Shown here: positions 24,441 to 37,291 of the stretch, piece by piece | Numbering within the stretch: the stretch's first letter is position 1 | Layout of the letters: each line of letters begins with the position of its first letter | From: Monilinia fructicola | Taxonomy: Eukaryota > Ascomycota > Leotiomycetes > Helotiales > Sclerotiniaceae | Assembly (NCBI GenBank): GCA_008692225.1 | Contig: VICG01000015.1 | Location: forward strand, 1,887,001-1,951,000 | Direction: 5' to 3' | Length of the DNA: 64,000 bases | Notes under the pieces: generated by a model | What the model was told of the DNA's origin: nothing | Database searches by the model: none | The model's input: only the letters and a program-made list of their open reading frames with translations | Program-made: the position numbers and the translations under genes

Positions 24441-26132
24441 CATGGATGACCTTTTAGTCAAACAGCTAAAGAATCGCGAGAACCTTCGTTGAAAGTCATG
24501 ACGGTGCATCGAGTCAACATCTATATGAGTTGGTCACACAATGTAAGCAAAATCCAGGGAACCAAAATGTATGCTTAGCTATCAAATAGAAAAGGTCAGA
24601 GATAAGGGCGAAGATACATGAAAGTCCTTTATGAGCCGTGAGTTCGTCTTTGGAGGCTTGCCATTTATATCATGATGACTCTTATTTTTATATGAAATTT
24701 GATAGAAACAGATATTCAACGATACGATGATGTTTTGTTGCCCATCAAACATCAATATTGAGCCAGTAGACTTGGCAATGAGAGCATGCAGTGTCAAGGG
24801 ATGAAGTTCTACTCAAGTAGTTTACAGTTAACGAATATGCAAGGCCAAAAGATGAGTTACCATGGGACAAACGAGGTAGGAAAAAAGATGAATTATTCTT
24901 CAACTCAATAAATCGGATTTCATAGGCTTGGGTAGTTTGAGTGGGTTGTTAGACTGGGAGGAAGCTGGAAGAAAGATCTCTAGTCGGTTTCTGCTCTATA
25001 TTTAAATTGCGGATATGATGGACAGCCCGATTTAAGGTTACAAAGCAATCATCAGACGAATCAAAAACAAATTAACAGGACTCTCATACTTTGGGTATAC
25101 ACTTGGCAACATTATCTATCTATAAGCTTGAAGTCTAGTCAAAAGACTCTGCTTGCATACTTTTGATTCAATTTCTTCCACTAGGGGGATCTTGAAGGAG
25201 CCGAGTAAGGCTGACTTTAAAATCATCTGAGATGACCTCACTAGATCCATTAGCTCATCAACAAACGATAACTTCGTTTCTACTTAATGTTCTCACTGAT
25301 TTTGGAGAAATATTCAAACTGGATATTATATGACTTTTCATAAATAGTCTTGGTATACTGCTGTATGGATTTCCTCTCAGTGTTGGTAATATTTCCTCAA
25401 GGCTTTTCAACGGGACGGGAAGGGTGATCTACACTGCAACGGGCGGTATTGGTATGATACACACTGGTTTCTTTCCAAGCTTGCATCTTGTGCTGAGATG
25501 AAACATTTTATCTAGCTGGGCAGAAAAGAGCTTTGCTGCTTCTTACAAAAGGTTTATGGTGTTGAGATATTAACTCGAATAGAAAGAAAAGCCGAGCTTT
25601 GCAGCACTGAGTATTGTTCTAGAATACGGCAGCGGACACGAGATAGTCAAAGACTTTGGCATTTTCTGTGACATAAAACAAAAATAACTAAAAGTAAATT
25701 TGGGGCTGGAGCGTGTCTTCACTAGAATCATCCAGTTCAAGAGCCCAAATGTGAGAATATATGTAGGACTGCGCTTCACCCTGCTGACATATTGACCTCT
25801 ATACTCTTGCTAATTGTATTCTAACTGTCACAAGCTTCTATGGCCACAGTCAGCGTCAGAGGCTAGTCATTGATAGCAAACATTCACTCGTTTAATTTGC
25901 GAATGATGGATGAAAGTAAGTCCCCAGTCATGCTGAAATATATTCATGCAAAAGAAACGGGGGAGGAGGGGTGGATGAACGACATAACCTTATATCAATC
26001 ATGTGCAGTCTATTACTTGAATTCTTGATATGGCTGTTTGGCTTGTGTGAAATGAAGATTTGAATTGTGGTGATGTGGTTAGTAGTGCGTGTCTTGAATG
26101 GGGGACGAAATCTCGTGATTTTTGTCTGCACG

Positions 26133-26215
26133 GATAACCTTAGATGTTTAGAACTGCTTCTAGCCTCATCACGGGACATGCATGTTGTTCTTATCGATGA
26201 AGTTCTAAGGTTATC
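26133..26215. repeat. Perfect 12-bp inverted repeat with 59-nt spacer
   Basis: GATAACCTTAGA at 26133-26144 pairs with TCTAAGGTTATC at 26204-26215; a few further bases can pair with a bulge. It lies about 600 bp upstream of the MFS gene. It could be a foldback element or a paired binding site. Confidence 0.6.
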
Positions 26216-26789
26216 AGAGGCAAAACTAATAACGTTAATCAATTTACCGGTAAAATAGTCTGATAAACTTCCCTTTTCATCTTGTTACATGCACATCATT
26301 CTCCCATTCAAGTATCGTTTTCCTGCTTCTATCTAATCATTCTCGATCCTTGCAGTGACCTATACCTCCCCCTCATATATTCTACGTATATCTAACACCC
26401 CCATCCCAAGTGGGCAAAGAGGGAAGATGCTCGAGTACGTACTGATAAGAAATGATCCCACACGTTATCAAATGGTATCTCCAAACGTAAGGAAAGAGGG
26501 TGGGAGGTAGGATAACACGCGCAGAAGGGTTAGCGTTGCGGGGCGGCGATGGCCTTTAGACACCACAGAATGTATGCACACGGGAACTACTTTACTGTAG
26601 TCAGTCAGGTATTGGTACTACAGTGTTATCATTGAAGGTCAAGATTCTCGTGAAAACGTCCTCTCCATTGATATAAATCATTGCAGTTCCTTCTACATAT
26701 CAATTTACCTTCATCCTCATTCATCCTCATCTACTTCTTTCATTTACTCAAATCACTTGAGCGATTAGATTCCTGGAATCACCCAAAAC

Positions 26790-28668
26790 ATGGTAGACTT
26801 GATCGATGAAAAACATCAATCTACTAACTCTGATGATATCAAAAAGATCTCACAGGACTTAGAACGCAATATCACATTGGGTGAAGGGGAATTGCATGAT
26901 GCTGTCTTCAAACATGCAGATCCAAATGACGGTGATGAGGCACTCAAAGCATTTGCTGGTCACGATGGTGAAGTCATTGTTATGACATCAGAAATGGAGA
27001 AGATATTATTGAGAAAGATTGATTGGAATCTAATGCCCGTACGTTTATTTCTTTGTACTGGGGTGATTGTACTAATTCCTTCAACAGATGCTATGCGTAG
27101 TGTATGGACTCAACTATCTCGACAAAACAACTCTTTCCTATGCTAGCATTATGGGGATGAAATCCTCACTGGACCTGAAGGGTGACGATTATCAATGGCT
27201 AGGGTAAGAGCACCCAAATTGAGTAGGACGATGTCGAAATATGTGTGATGAGAACTGATCTTTAACATTTTTGTTACTATCCTTCTTATTGTCCTTGTAT
27301 TCTGTCGTCATCTTATGCTATATATCTCTCTGCTCTCGTGGATTTTGATTATCTGGAAATAGCTCTTTACTAATGTAACCATTCTACAGGTCGATGTTCT
27401 ACATTGGGTACTTGGTCTGGGAGTATCCAACGAATCGTCTCTTACAGAGATTACCACTCGCAAAATGGTCTTCATTTAATATTATTGCTTGGGGTGCCAC
27501 ATTGTGTTGCATGGCTGCGACTAGCAATTTTGCGGGTGCGGTCGCTGTACGTTTCTTCCTTGGATTATTCGAGGCCGCAGTCACTCCTGGATTTACTCTA
27601 TTTACATCTCAATGGTATACGAGAGAAGAACAAGGCTTGAGAACTGGAATATGGTTCAGTTTTAATGGGTTTGCTCAGATATTCGGTGGTCCTCATTGCT
27701 TATGGCATCTCAGTTGGTGTCAAAAAAAGCGGAGCAGCCATTTCTTCATGGAAAATAGTTTTCTTGGCCATTGGTCTTCTAACTATTGCTATTGGGTGCA
27801 TATTCCTCTACTTCATGCCAGACAACCAATTGAATGCAAAGTTTCTTAAACCTCATGAGAGACTTATGGCAATTGAGCGTATCCGAAAGAATCAGCAAGG
27901 AGTTGGAAATAAACATTTCAAGATGTACCAACTGAAGGAAGCCCTTACCGATCCGGTTACTTGGGCTTTTGTATTCTATGCATTAGTAGCAGACATTCCT
28001 AATGGTGAGGTGAATCTTGATGACGTATCTGATCAATGCTAACTGATAATCTATAGGTGGCATCTCGAACTTCTTTTCCCAGCTTATAGTGTCATTTGGA
28101 TACACACCCGATGAGTCGCTTCTTTACGGCACCCCCGGTGGTGCTGTCGAAGTCGTGGCTCTCATAATCTGCGGTTACCTTGGAGATAAATATGGTCAAA
28201 GGCTTTTTAATATCAATTTCAGGTCTCTTAATTGCCATGCTGGGCATGATACTCATTGTTGCTCTCCCTTTATCCAATAACACTGGTCGTCTAGCGGGTT
28301 ATTACTTAACTCAAGCATCACCAACACCATTCACTGCACTCCTGTCCATGATCTCGAGTAACATCGCAGGCTATACCAAGAAAACGACGGTTGCAGCCCT
28401 GTATCTAGTCGCCTACTGCGTTGGGAATATTATCGGTCCCCAGGTGTTCAGACCCGAAGATGCGCCACGATACAAGCCTGCAGAAATAACAATTATTGTG
28501 TGCTACGGATTATGTGCTATTGATGTGGCTTTCATTGCTTGGTACTACAATAGGATGAATGAGAAAAATGAAGTCATTAGAGCCACACCGGGATATAAAA
28601 AACTAGATAAACAGGAGTTCCTCGATCTCACGGACAAGGAAAACCATGAGTTTGTGTACTCGCTATAG
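26790..28668 (+). CDS. MFS transporter, allantoate permease (Dal5/anion:cation symporter) family, with two frame breaks
   Basis: Four exons: 26790-27038, 27088-27203, 27390-28004 and 28057-28668, all with GT-AG introns. Ignoring one C of the CC at 27691-27692 and one T of the T5 run at 28204-28208 gives 529 aa, normal for the family. The long hydrophilic N-terminus precedes the family hallmark YGLNYLDKTTLSYASIMG in TM1. This is followed by WEYPTNRLLQRLPLAKW and RFFLGLFEAAVTPGF in the first half. The second half has FYALVADIPNGGISNFFSQL and the ACS-typical tail AGYTKKTTVAALYLVAYCVGNIIGPQ. These proteins are plasma-membrane proton symporters for organic anions such as allantoate, nicotinate or vitamins; the exact substrate cannot be read from sequence. 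Without the breaks all conserved segments are present, so either the gene is intact and mis-sequenced or it died very recently. Confidence 0.85.
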
Positions 28669-30984
28669 TCTCGACACGCGATGGATAAATTAGACTCCAC
28701 AACAATACACAATACACAAACCTCAAGGCTCAATTGATTGTGAAATCCGAATCAGCATATTCAAGGTTTCTATATACTATTTGATTCTTGAATCTGAATT
28801 AGGATGACCAATATTGTGACGTGGCATAGAGTTTAGAGAAGGCTATCAGCTTGTTAAATATCAGTCTCTATATCAGATAATGAAGTTTTTGATATCATCA
28901 AGTACATATCAATAAGTTTGGTATACGGTTTATTCGATGTCATACTTCCAGCTACAGTTCTCGTCCCCCCAGGACTGAAAGTTCATCGGATAATAAGGAT
29001 TAGACAACTGGAACTCAGATAGGAAGGAAAGAAAATTAACGCGCGAGCGGCTGAGAAAGCTGTGGCCTGATGCAATATAAATGCTCGAATCAAAAAATTG
29101 TCAGGGGTTAGAAAACATATCCATGTGCCCTACCTTGGTGTAATACCAAGCCAAGAATTACCTCGTCGTCCAAGATCAAGTTAAGTTTGCTTCATATTCA
29201 CATTCAACAACCTCTTATGATAACACTGAGAGAAGTTGATGAGCTGTTACTACACTTGACATCTGCTGCGTGGCAACTTGAGCAGCGTATAACTCTTTTC
29301 GCTCAAATTGGATGAGTCGATAGCATTTGAACATGATTTCTGACGAATCAGAATTGCGAGAATGCTGTAGCCTGTGTTATGGTGTAACCTCATATGAAAG
29401 TATGGAATTTACGAAAATCAATCTCTCTGAAGCTTGCATAAGTGTGAGTAGCAGCAAAGCTAGGTGTCAATTCTCAATATCTTCTTTCTGGGGACCGGGA
29501 ATATCACAATATCACGCGGCGATATGAGCTTAGGATGACTGCATTGTGGAGGAAGATATTGCAAATGCCGAGACTCATTGAAATAGATCGGACGATGAAA
29601 GGATTTGAGAGAAGAGTACTCGCTGTTCGCAATACTTACGAATACTCCTAGAGTATTCCAACACAATAAAGCACCTATTGAGAAGAAAAGCAAAGTTTTG
29701 AATCAACGCAAAAAGCCCAGAGCAATTTTGCTCAGCCTTAAATATATCCCATTCAATCGACGTGGTCTAGACCCAATTTTGGTACAACTTCGAAACAGTG
29801 ATAAAGGTGGAGAGAAGAGATGAATCGTTTGCCCGATCATTCATCATCAACCATTATCTTATTAAGGTCATTTCTTTGGCAATGCCACGCAATTGCAAGT
29901 GCCAGGATGCATCAGATATAATCCATGTAACCTATGTGATTGAGGTCCTTCAAACAATCTCTCCGAACTTCAGTTGCAACATGATTCCTAGTATATCATT
30001 GGACCGCATACGATAACATCTAGTTTTCTTCCTGCTGCTTCATACTTAATTCACATTTTCTGTTGCTATTTGCCAAGTCGTACCATTGGCTTCGAGAAGC
30101 AAAGCTGAAAGACGTCGTTCATTCAAGCCTCAATAAGCTAGTTTTGGGAGTGATTAGACCTGAAGGGGGACCAGGCTTATTCGATACTCCTGGTCATCGA
30201 TCATGCTTTTTGGGGTATTTATACAGGGGGTCGCGGTCATCCAACCAAATCGCCTCGATGGATTGGGGACCTCGTTTGGATGATATATTTACGAGACATA
30301 AGTCCTACCTTTTGACTCCTGTGGGCCGGCAAAGTGGCTGCCAACCCCCGGAACATACATGAAAAAAGTTGATCAATTAGCATTATCAATAGAAAGGAGG
30401 ATTTCAACAGGTTTGATATTCAACATTCCTGTACTACGTACCAGTTCCCAGTGGTTGATTGTCATCATTGACCAGGAGGGAATCAGACACTTATCATTTT
30501 GAGCTTATTGTAAATGCATCCCCATGTCCTCAAGCTTTCATGCAAGACTTTGCACCAGGTATATTACCATTTCTCATTCCTGTCAATCTTCTGAGCATCT
30601 ATTGCGAGGTCGTTTCGGAAAACCCTAGCACATAATATTCAAAAACTGGATGCCTACCCCCATGGTTGCTTTCGAAGGAAAATGCATAATATACCTCGTC
30701 CGATTTATTGATATGTAAAGTAAGTTTACCTGTATAGTATAGATTTCTTCTTGATAATTGAGGCTGATGGTAGTGATTCTTTAATCCGTGTCTTGGTGTC
30801 CTTCAACTACACAGACCTTTCACTCGTTATCTATCTACTCCGAGGAAATCATTCTTTTCAGCCTCAACAAGCAACTAAGATGCATCTTCAAGACAGAGTC
30901 TATCGGAAGATATCGACCGTGTGACGTTTCTCGTTTTCGTCTCTTGGGTTAGTTTTTAGGTTTGACTGTTGGAGAGCAGAGGGA
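28669..30984. other. Intergenic, nothing recognised
   Basis: About 2.3 kb of AT-rich DNA with only short unrelated frames. It holds the 3' end of the MFS gene on the left and the promoter of the gene at 30985 on the right. Confidence 0.6.
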
Positions 30985-32553
30985 ATGTATCTTCCTCAAT
31001 TTATCATCGCGGCTCTGGTGGCGAGGCAATCAGTGGTGGTATTGCCATCCTCATATTGTTCTCCTGATTGTCGTAAGTTCTATTTAATATTACCATATGT
31101 ATCTTGCAAGGATCAAGACAGCGTTGGAGTAGAACAAGACTGATATACATACAGCGACATGTAGAATTGAAGCGCTAGCATTCGACAACATGACTTCCTG
31201 TGCAGAAAACTCAACATTCATTACCCGTTGTGGAGATTGCCAAACCTGTGTGCTTACCTACTCGATTGAAAATCCTGATGTCAATACAGATCAGCAAGAT
31301 ATAACACCACTCATTTCCTCCCAATTGAATAAATGTCTTAATGCGCCAGGAGGGAAAGTAGTACAACAGTACGCATTGCAGGTATCTAATCTAACGGCTT
31401 TATATTCGAGACTATTTGGGACTGGATCTTCGACCACTTCTGGAGTGATGGAAACAAGGACAGCTTCTTTGACTACGATGAATTCAATTAGCTCGGTGAC
31501 CCCTGGAAGTAGTTGGTCGGGAGAGTTGAAGAGTGATTCGGGAGATTGGACAACGATTTTGAGTACTGCTACTTGGGCTAGTGCTTATTTCAGTGCATTA
31601 TCTGAAGGTAAAAAAGACTCTTCCTACATCCAGTTTCGCATATTTTGATTTAGTAATATCAAATTAATACTTCAAAAATAGCATCAAAGTCCGTCATGAG
31701 AGCATCCTCGCCTATGCAAACCTCCACCACATCCAAATCTTCGACCTCAAACCCAACCTCAAATCCCACTTCAATCTTAACTCCCACCCAAACCATGACA
31801 TCCGATACCACCAACTCCCCAAACTCGAATTCTACCATTTCAATAACCTCTTCCACATCCGCTCCTCCATTGAACAAAACCTGGATAATTGGTCCTATCA
31901 TTGGTTCTCTCCTGGGTATGTCAACAGTCTTCATCGTAATTTTCTTCACCCGTCGAAAGCAACAACGCGAGTTCCTCCTGCATCAGCAACTTCTCCGTCA
32001 CAGACATATTCCTATAGACATTGAGCCCTATATGAAGTTCGGTGGTCTAAACAGTCCAGCGAGTACAAGTAGTCAAAATAGCTATGATGATGAATATCTA
32101 GGGACTGGTGGAAAAGCACAGCTACATGGAGACAGTATGGAGATGGGGGAGTTACAGGGTAGAGAATTGCTGCCACCGGTGGAACTACCTGCTAGAGAGC
32201 CGGTCGGGAGTGAGTTATTGACGCCGATCGGGAGAAGTTCTAGGAGGAAAAGGAAGAGGGAGGGTAGCCCCACTTCGCCTAATACTCCAGGAGGCGAGCG
32301 ATTAGGCGAGTCAAAAAGAGAGGAAGAGGAGGAAGTAGATATTGGCATGATGGATATACCGCGGATAGTTTCACCGGAAGAAAAGAGTAATGGGAGAATC
32401 GAAGAAAATGAGGAGGAACTTGAAGAGGTGGTAGAGGAAGTAGAATGGCCGCTACCAATGAGTCCATTGCAAGAACTGTTTAAGAAAACAGTGATGAGGG
32501 ATGGAAAAGCAGATGCGGATGAGGTACGGCATGAGACTTACTATCATCCTTGA
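30985..32553 (+). CDS. Single-pass membrane protein with Cys-rich ectodomain and Ser/Thr stalk
   Basis: Three exons: 30985-31072, 31155-31607 and 31682-32553, with GTAAGT/ACAG and GTAAAA/ATAG introns, giving 470 aa without any break. A short hydrophobic leader (QFIIAALVA) is followed by a Cys-rich region with spaced CSPDC, PTC, SCAENS, RCGDCQTC and KCLNAP motifs (about residues 25-95) and a long Ser/Thr-rich stalk. One transmembrane helix (WIIGPIIGSLLGMSTVFIVIFF, about 245-266) ends in RRKQQR, fitting an outside N-terminus. The cytoplasmic tail is about 190 aa and rich in Glu, Arg and Pro, with a basic RRKRKR patch. The plan resembles fungal wall or surface sensors (WSC/Mid2-like architecture), but the Cys pattern is not the WSC domain. 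I infer a cell-surface glycoprotein; specific role unknown. Confidence 0.78.
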
Positions 32554-33442
32554 GCAAAGCATCAGAAGCCTGATAATCAGAGCGAAGAAAATAGGAGGAG
32601 TATATAATATATGTATAAAGAATGGGCTAGTACAGGAGCAGAAACAAGAAGGTCGAATCCCGATTGATATCAGAGTCATGCCACGAAGCTTACATAGTCT
32701 ACTTTGCTCAACCGATGACTTGACGCAGGAAGGAAAAAAGACTACTTCGAGCCTTGGATTGAGTTGCAGGCAACCTCAATTTTGAAATCTGCACCAAACG
32801 AAGAATCATCATGGACATGGCGCATATGACCGAAACATCAAACCATCAAATGAATCTCGAAATCAACCAACCACCACAATCTCACATACCAATCGACAGG
32901 AAGCGACCCCTGCATGAAAGAAGTATGGTTCCTGCCATGTCTCTACTAACAAGTCAACAAACACCTCAATGCGTATACATATATGCATATAATATAATAT
33001 CAAGTTCATTTGTCATAAAGTTGTATCTAGCATTTAAAGCGAATGAGTGAGTGAAAGGATCAATACCCATGTTGTACTGCTGTCCGATTATCATATTATG
33101 ATTGCTACTTTAGCCATACTTGTATGAACCTGTATTTAGATTTCTTCTATAATAAACAAAGTAATTCAAGTTTATACTTGGAATGGAGAGTTTGACGTCG
33201 GGCGATTCAGTGAAACTGATATTGTGAGAGTGATTCATTGTCAATGTGTGGTAGGTAAAAAATCAGTATTTCTGCATGGAGAGGTAAATGATAATAAATT
33301 CAAATCTGAAATGAGAAAGTTATGGAAATGCTGTAATGGAATGGTGATAGTAAAGAAATAAGGGTCTCAGATAACAATGCAAATGCATCATAGCATGACA
33401 CCCACCGCCCCGAAACCACCCCACCAACCATCAACACTCGCT
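32554..33442. other. Convergent intergenic region, nothing recognised
   Basis: About 0.9 kb between two convergent genes, so it should contain both 3' ends. No further gene is seen. Confidence 0.6.
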
Positions 33443-34714
33443 TCATTCCCCCTTAAAAAATTCCTCCAGCAATGCATTCGTCTCCTGACTCTTTTGGAGT
33501 TGAATCCAGTGGCCACACTTCCAATGCACAACCTTCAAGTTTGGTACATAAGGACTCATCCGCGAAGGAAACTCCACCGGGGAGGTTATGAACATATCGG
33601 ATGTTATGAGCAGAGTTGGTTGGTGTATTATAGTATTTTTTAGGGGGATGGCTGGAGGGAATATTTAGTTTTCGAAGATGTACACCAAGGGAAGTTAAGC
33701 GGGGAAAAGAAGATGGGATTAAGGATTTAATGAGAGAGGTGATGTACCTTTATCGTCGGCTTCATTAATCCCATGAAGTTGCATAGTATACCAATTTTTT
33801 GCAGCGCTAAATCCCCCGTGTTGGGGCGAGAATAAGTTTTTTGAAATATTCTACTTCCTGTTCATGGGATTTCGATTCAGTGCGTGCAAATATACAATTG
33901 AAGTCTCAAGATGGAAAGGATCCTCTACTTACCTCTCCTGTAACAAAATCCGGATGAGGAGCTATCATACCCCCCTCAAGCCATTTTCGAAAACCGTCTG
34001 TAGCTCCCATATATTCTTTCCCTGTGTCATCATCCAAGGTGTAATATATGGACATAACTGATTCGGGCTATATCAAATATTAATTTAGCAAGATGTATTC
34101 TCTTCGTCCAACATCATTCACCTTGACATGGCTCAGACCGGATGACATGAAAACTTACATTCGTATCCAATAATTCCGCACTCCCCTCTTCATCCATAAA
34201 CAAAAAAATACCCAAAAATCTCAAACCCTGCCGCCTCCATAATCTGCGCATTGATTGCCCTCACCGTCTGAAAATTAAATGCTGGTCCATCCGGTGCTAT
34301 ATACCCCACATCTAAAAATGCCAATTTTTTGAATAATTCCGGATAATAATTGACCAATCTTGAAAGTATGAGGCTTCCCCAATCATGTCCCACACCTATT
34401 GCTTTATGACTTGCAGAGATCGAGTGTAAGGAGAGAATCTCGTGAAGATCAGAGGCCATGTCTTTGAGCTTGTAAAGATGCATGGAGAGGGGCTTTGATG
34501 TGCCTCCATATCCGAGGAGATCCGGGGCAATGATTCCGTAGCCAAGGGTAGATAAATAAATGATTTGATGGTACCAGTCATGAGAAGAGGAGGGGAAGCC
34601 ATGAAGGAAGAGAATGTAGGGATTTGATGGCGATGTAGGTTGGATATGCGTATAGGAGTAGGTCAAAGAACGAGTTGTGGTGTGGGTTCTTGTTGGGTAA
34701 CTTGACGAGGCCAT
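33443..34714 (-). CDS. Alpha/beta-hydrolase, epoxide hydrolase-like (two frame breaks)
   Basis: Four exons on the minus strand: 34714-34159, 34067-33933, 33857-33748 and 33651-33443. Ignoring one base of the A7 run at 34202-34208 (T7 in the sense strand) and one of the C5 run at 33813-33817 gives 335 aa, typical for soluble epoxide hydrolases. Visible motifs are the oxyanion-hole HGFP (38-41), the nucleophile elbow GHDWGS with Asp111, the family-typical APDLLGYGGTSKP segment and a C-terminal catalytic His in KCGHWIQLQ. Such enzymes open epoxides to diols through an Asp-ester; some relatives are dehalogenases or ester hydrolases, so the substrate is open. No signal peptide is seen, so it is probably cytosolic. 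It lies tail-on to the regulator gene at 35180, same strand. Phase agrees at all three introns only if both extra bases are removed. Confidence 0.82.
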
Positions 34715-35179
34715 CGTTGTCTGGAGAATGAAGACTTTGTAAAGTTTGGATATGATCAGAATAAGTTCAAATCAAGGCGTGAGTCCTAGATGTATTTATA
34801 TGTATATATATCGCTGGTATAGTATGCATGATCGGATTGCATGGCTCCGAAAGAAATGCAGCTTACGTGACTGTGATTGGACGTGGGAATCATATCACAT
34901 CAGAAGCCCGAGGAGAAAAATTAGGGATTTGAGGTCTAGCGGGCTCGTAGGATTGGATCTGCATGTAAAGGATAGATCTCCGAGGGGATTTACCGGATAT
35001 ATCAGCGGATATCAGAATATCAACATGGTATAAATCCTTTGTATGAATTTCAGTGAGCAACTTGAATGTATGACAAAATTAGAGTGCAGCGTATTACCAC
35101 TATCGGTGCATGCGATCGCTCGCTGAATTAACATAGAACGACGAATTCCGATATTCGCGGAAATTGCTTAGAAATATCA
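34715..35179. other. Intergenic, promoter of the epoxide hydrolase-like gene
   Basis: About 0.46 kb between two minus-strand genes. No gene is seen. Confidence 0.55.
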
Positions 35180-37291
35180 TCAAGAGTTAGGATACATATC
35201 CCACAGTCCCATAAAATCCTGTGACCAAATGTCGTCCATCTCCATTGGCATGAAAGCTGACATAGAAACCATCTGATTTGTCTGCTGTATTGGCTCTTGT
35301 TCTTGCTCTTTATTGTTTAAATAGTTTTCGGAGTTATGAGAATTATTAGTATTCGGTGCATTGAATCCTGGTAGACGATCAACCCATGCTTTTATCATCT
35401 TCATAACCTTTTCCGAACACGTGAAGATGTTTTCGGAATTTCTACTATCTTTTTCCCATGCAGCTTCGATTTCTGCCTCTTTGAGACTTCGTCCTAGTAA
35501 ATCCAAGATCCGTCCAGGTGAACAGGTCCGCCTGACCATATCAGTATCCCAAGCAGGATCCTTCAACACTGTGAGACGGTATAAAGGGAAAAGAACGCCC
35601 CCAAATTGTTTCCACACTGGAAGTGGTAATCCGATGAAATATGATGCTGATGAGTTGAGGAGAACGTCAAACCAGGAATTTATCGAGTTAAGACAGTGAT
35701 GGAGCGATTCTATCCGAGATAGAGAGGAATCTATAGAAGTGAATCCAGAGTTGGGAAGATAGATGGCAAGTTCATAAATTATCACTTCTGCACCGAAGAT
35801 TTGAAGATTTAACGCTCCTTGGAAAAGTTAGCGTAGAATTTTGGAGGGAAACTCCCAACTATGAAAGGATACATACTATTTTCAGCCAAATGTGAGGGTA
35901 TCTTATTTTTCACCTCGGCTAGTTGTGATTTGAGAGTTTGAATATAGAGCATGATGATAGTAGAATTACCAGGTAGGCTTGGCTTGCCATCACGAATCAT
36001 TTGTATATATGCTTCTACTGCATTGTGTACAACGCGTTGCAATCGTACCTGGCTGATTAGAAGTTCATCAGAGGGATCTTTTCTTTCTTCTAGCTTTGAT
36101 AGGCATTGATCAAGATAAGGACACCAGACAACCCCCTCCAATTTCTTGTGGGAACTCGAGAGACTATAATCTTGGAAATTAGCCTTATTCATGCAACTTA
36201 ACCTCTGGAAAGGTGTATTTACATACGTTGAAGTTAATAAATAGCAGGCTAGAACAAGTCGACGTTGCTCAATAGTTCTATTCACCGGTACTTCCATCAT
36301 CTCATGATGACGAGTTTCATATTCTACACCAAAAATATGAGATGCTTCCTCGACAGTTGGTTTGTGGAGTTCCAGATCAACTACAAGTGAGATGATCAGA
36401 TGAGAGAACAATGCCATGAATGGAGCACAGCGTATTTGATATTGGCCCCTATAGCAATAGTAAGCAATCTGAAGTCGAAAATAATATGAAGTATTAAGAC
36501 TAAAAACCTACCATCCTACAAAACAAACCAAGCCAAGCAACAGGTCTAAGTTCCTCTTTCCCTCTACAACAAGCTCACGAGAAGCAACTTCTCGAATGAC
36601 TTTACCAAGTGTAATTTGCCGGTGAATAACCGTAGACGACATTGTCATGACACATAACCAAAAGAATGGTCGTTCTTGACGGAGTTGATGAGCAGTCATT
36701 CCACTTCGAAACTGTATAAACGGGAAATGAGGAAGGTTTCTACTTTGAAACGACTGGAAATATCGTTCTGCTTCTTCCATTGTTGGCTCTGTACCCTCAG
36801 GTAACGTATAAGGGTATGATGTGGTTGCGCTTGAAGCCGGAGTGGGAGGGAGATGACCCAAATCGGGGTCAATAGATGCTGCCTCATTGGAATTATTTCC
36901 TGAAGAATGAAAACCAGTAGAATGAAAGCTTGATATACGACTACTAGGAGCCTGGACCGTGAAACTATTCAAGGCACTTTCAACGGCGGGGTTGTTTGGT
37001 GAAATGGTTTTGAGCAGAGACACGAGCCCATCTAATCTTTGTTCAAGTCGTTCTGCTGTCACCCGAGGTTTTTGCCTCCTCTTTACAGGAGCTGGAATGC
37101 ACTCTTTTTTAAGCCGACCACATCTGAAGAAATTAGTTCACTTGCATGGCGTTACAGGAAATCTTACGGTGGAAGTACCTCTCACAAATGCTAAGATCAC
37201 TACCAGAATTGCATTTGGTTTTGGCACGAGCGCAATTGAGACAGGCTCGTCCATAGGGACCTTGACGTTCCGTTCCCGTAGATCCTACCAT
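35180..37291 (-). CDS. Zn2Cys6 fungal-specific transcription factor
   Basis: Four exons: 37291-37179, 37123-36512, 36448-35877 and 35817-35180; total 644 aa, no frame break. The N-terminal binuclear zinc cluster has Cys17, Cys20, Cys27, Cys36, Cys39 and Cys46 in the spacing C-x2-C-x6-C-x8-C-x2-C-x6-C. The first intron falls inside it, after Cys36. A basic linker (KRRQKPR) and a short coiled stretch (ERLEQRLDGLVSLLK) follow, which would set dimerization. The middle and C-terminal part match the fungal transcription factor middle homology region (for example FFWLCVMTMSS, and QRRLVLACYLLTS...NTPFQR). Such proteins bind CGG/CCG triplets. It is transcribed away from the cyclase-family gene, and they share a 1.3-kb upstream region, so it may regulate that gene and possibly the hydrolase next to it. 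That link is inference. Confidence 0.9.

Larger units (their letters stand above)
21974..26789. other. Intergenic with one possible relic
   Basis: About 4.8 kb. It holds an (AC)n run at 22561-22580, (GGGAGAT)n near 22911-22935, the exon-like fragments described separately at 23120-24440, and a 12-bp inverted repeat at 26133-26215. The last 150 bp before 26790 are T/C-rich, as expected for a fungal promoter. Confidence 0.6.
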
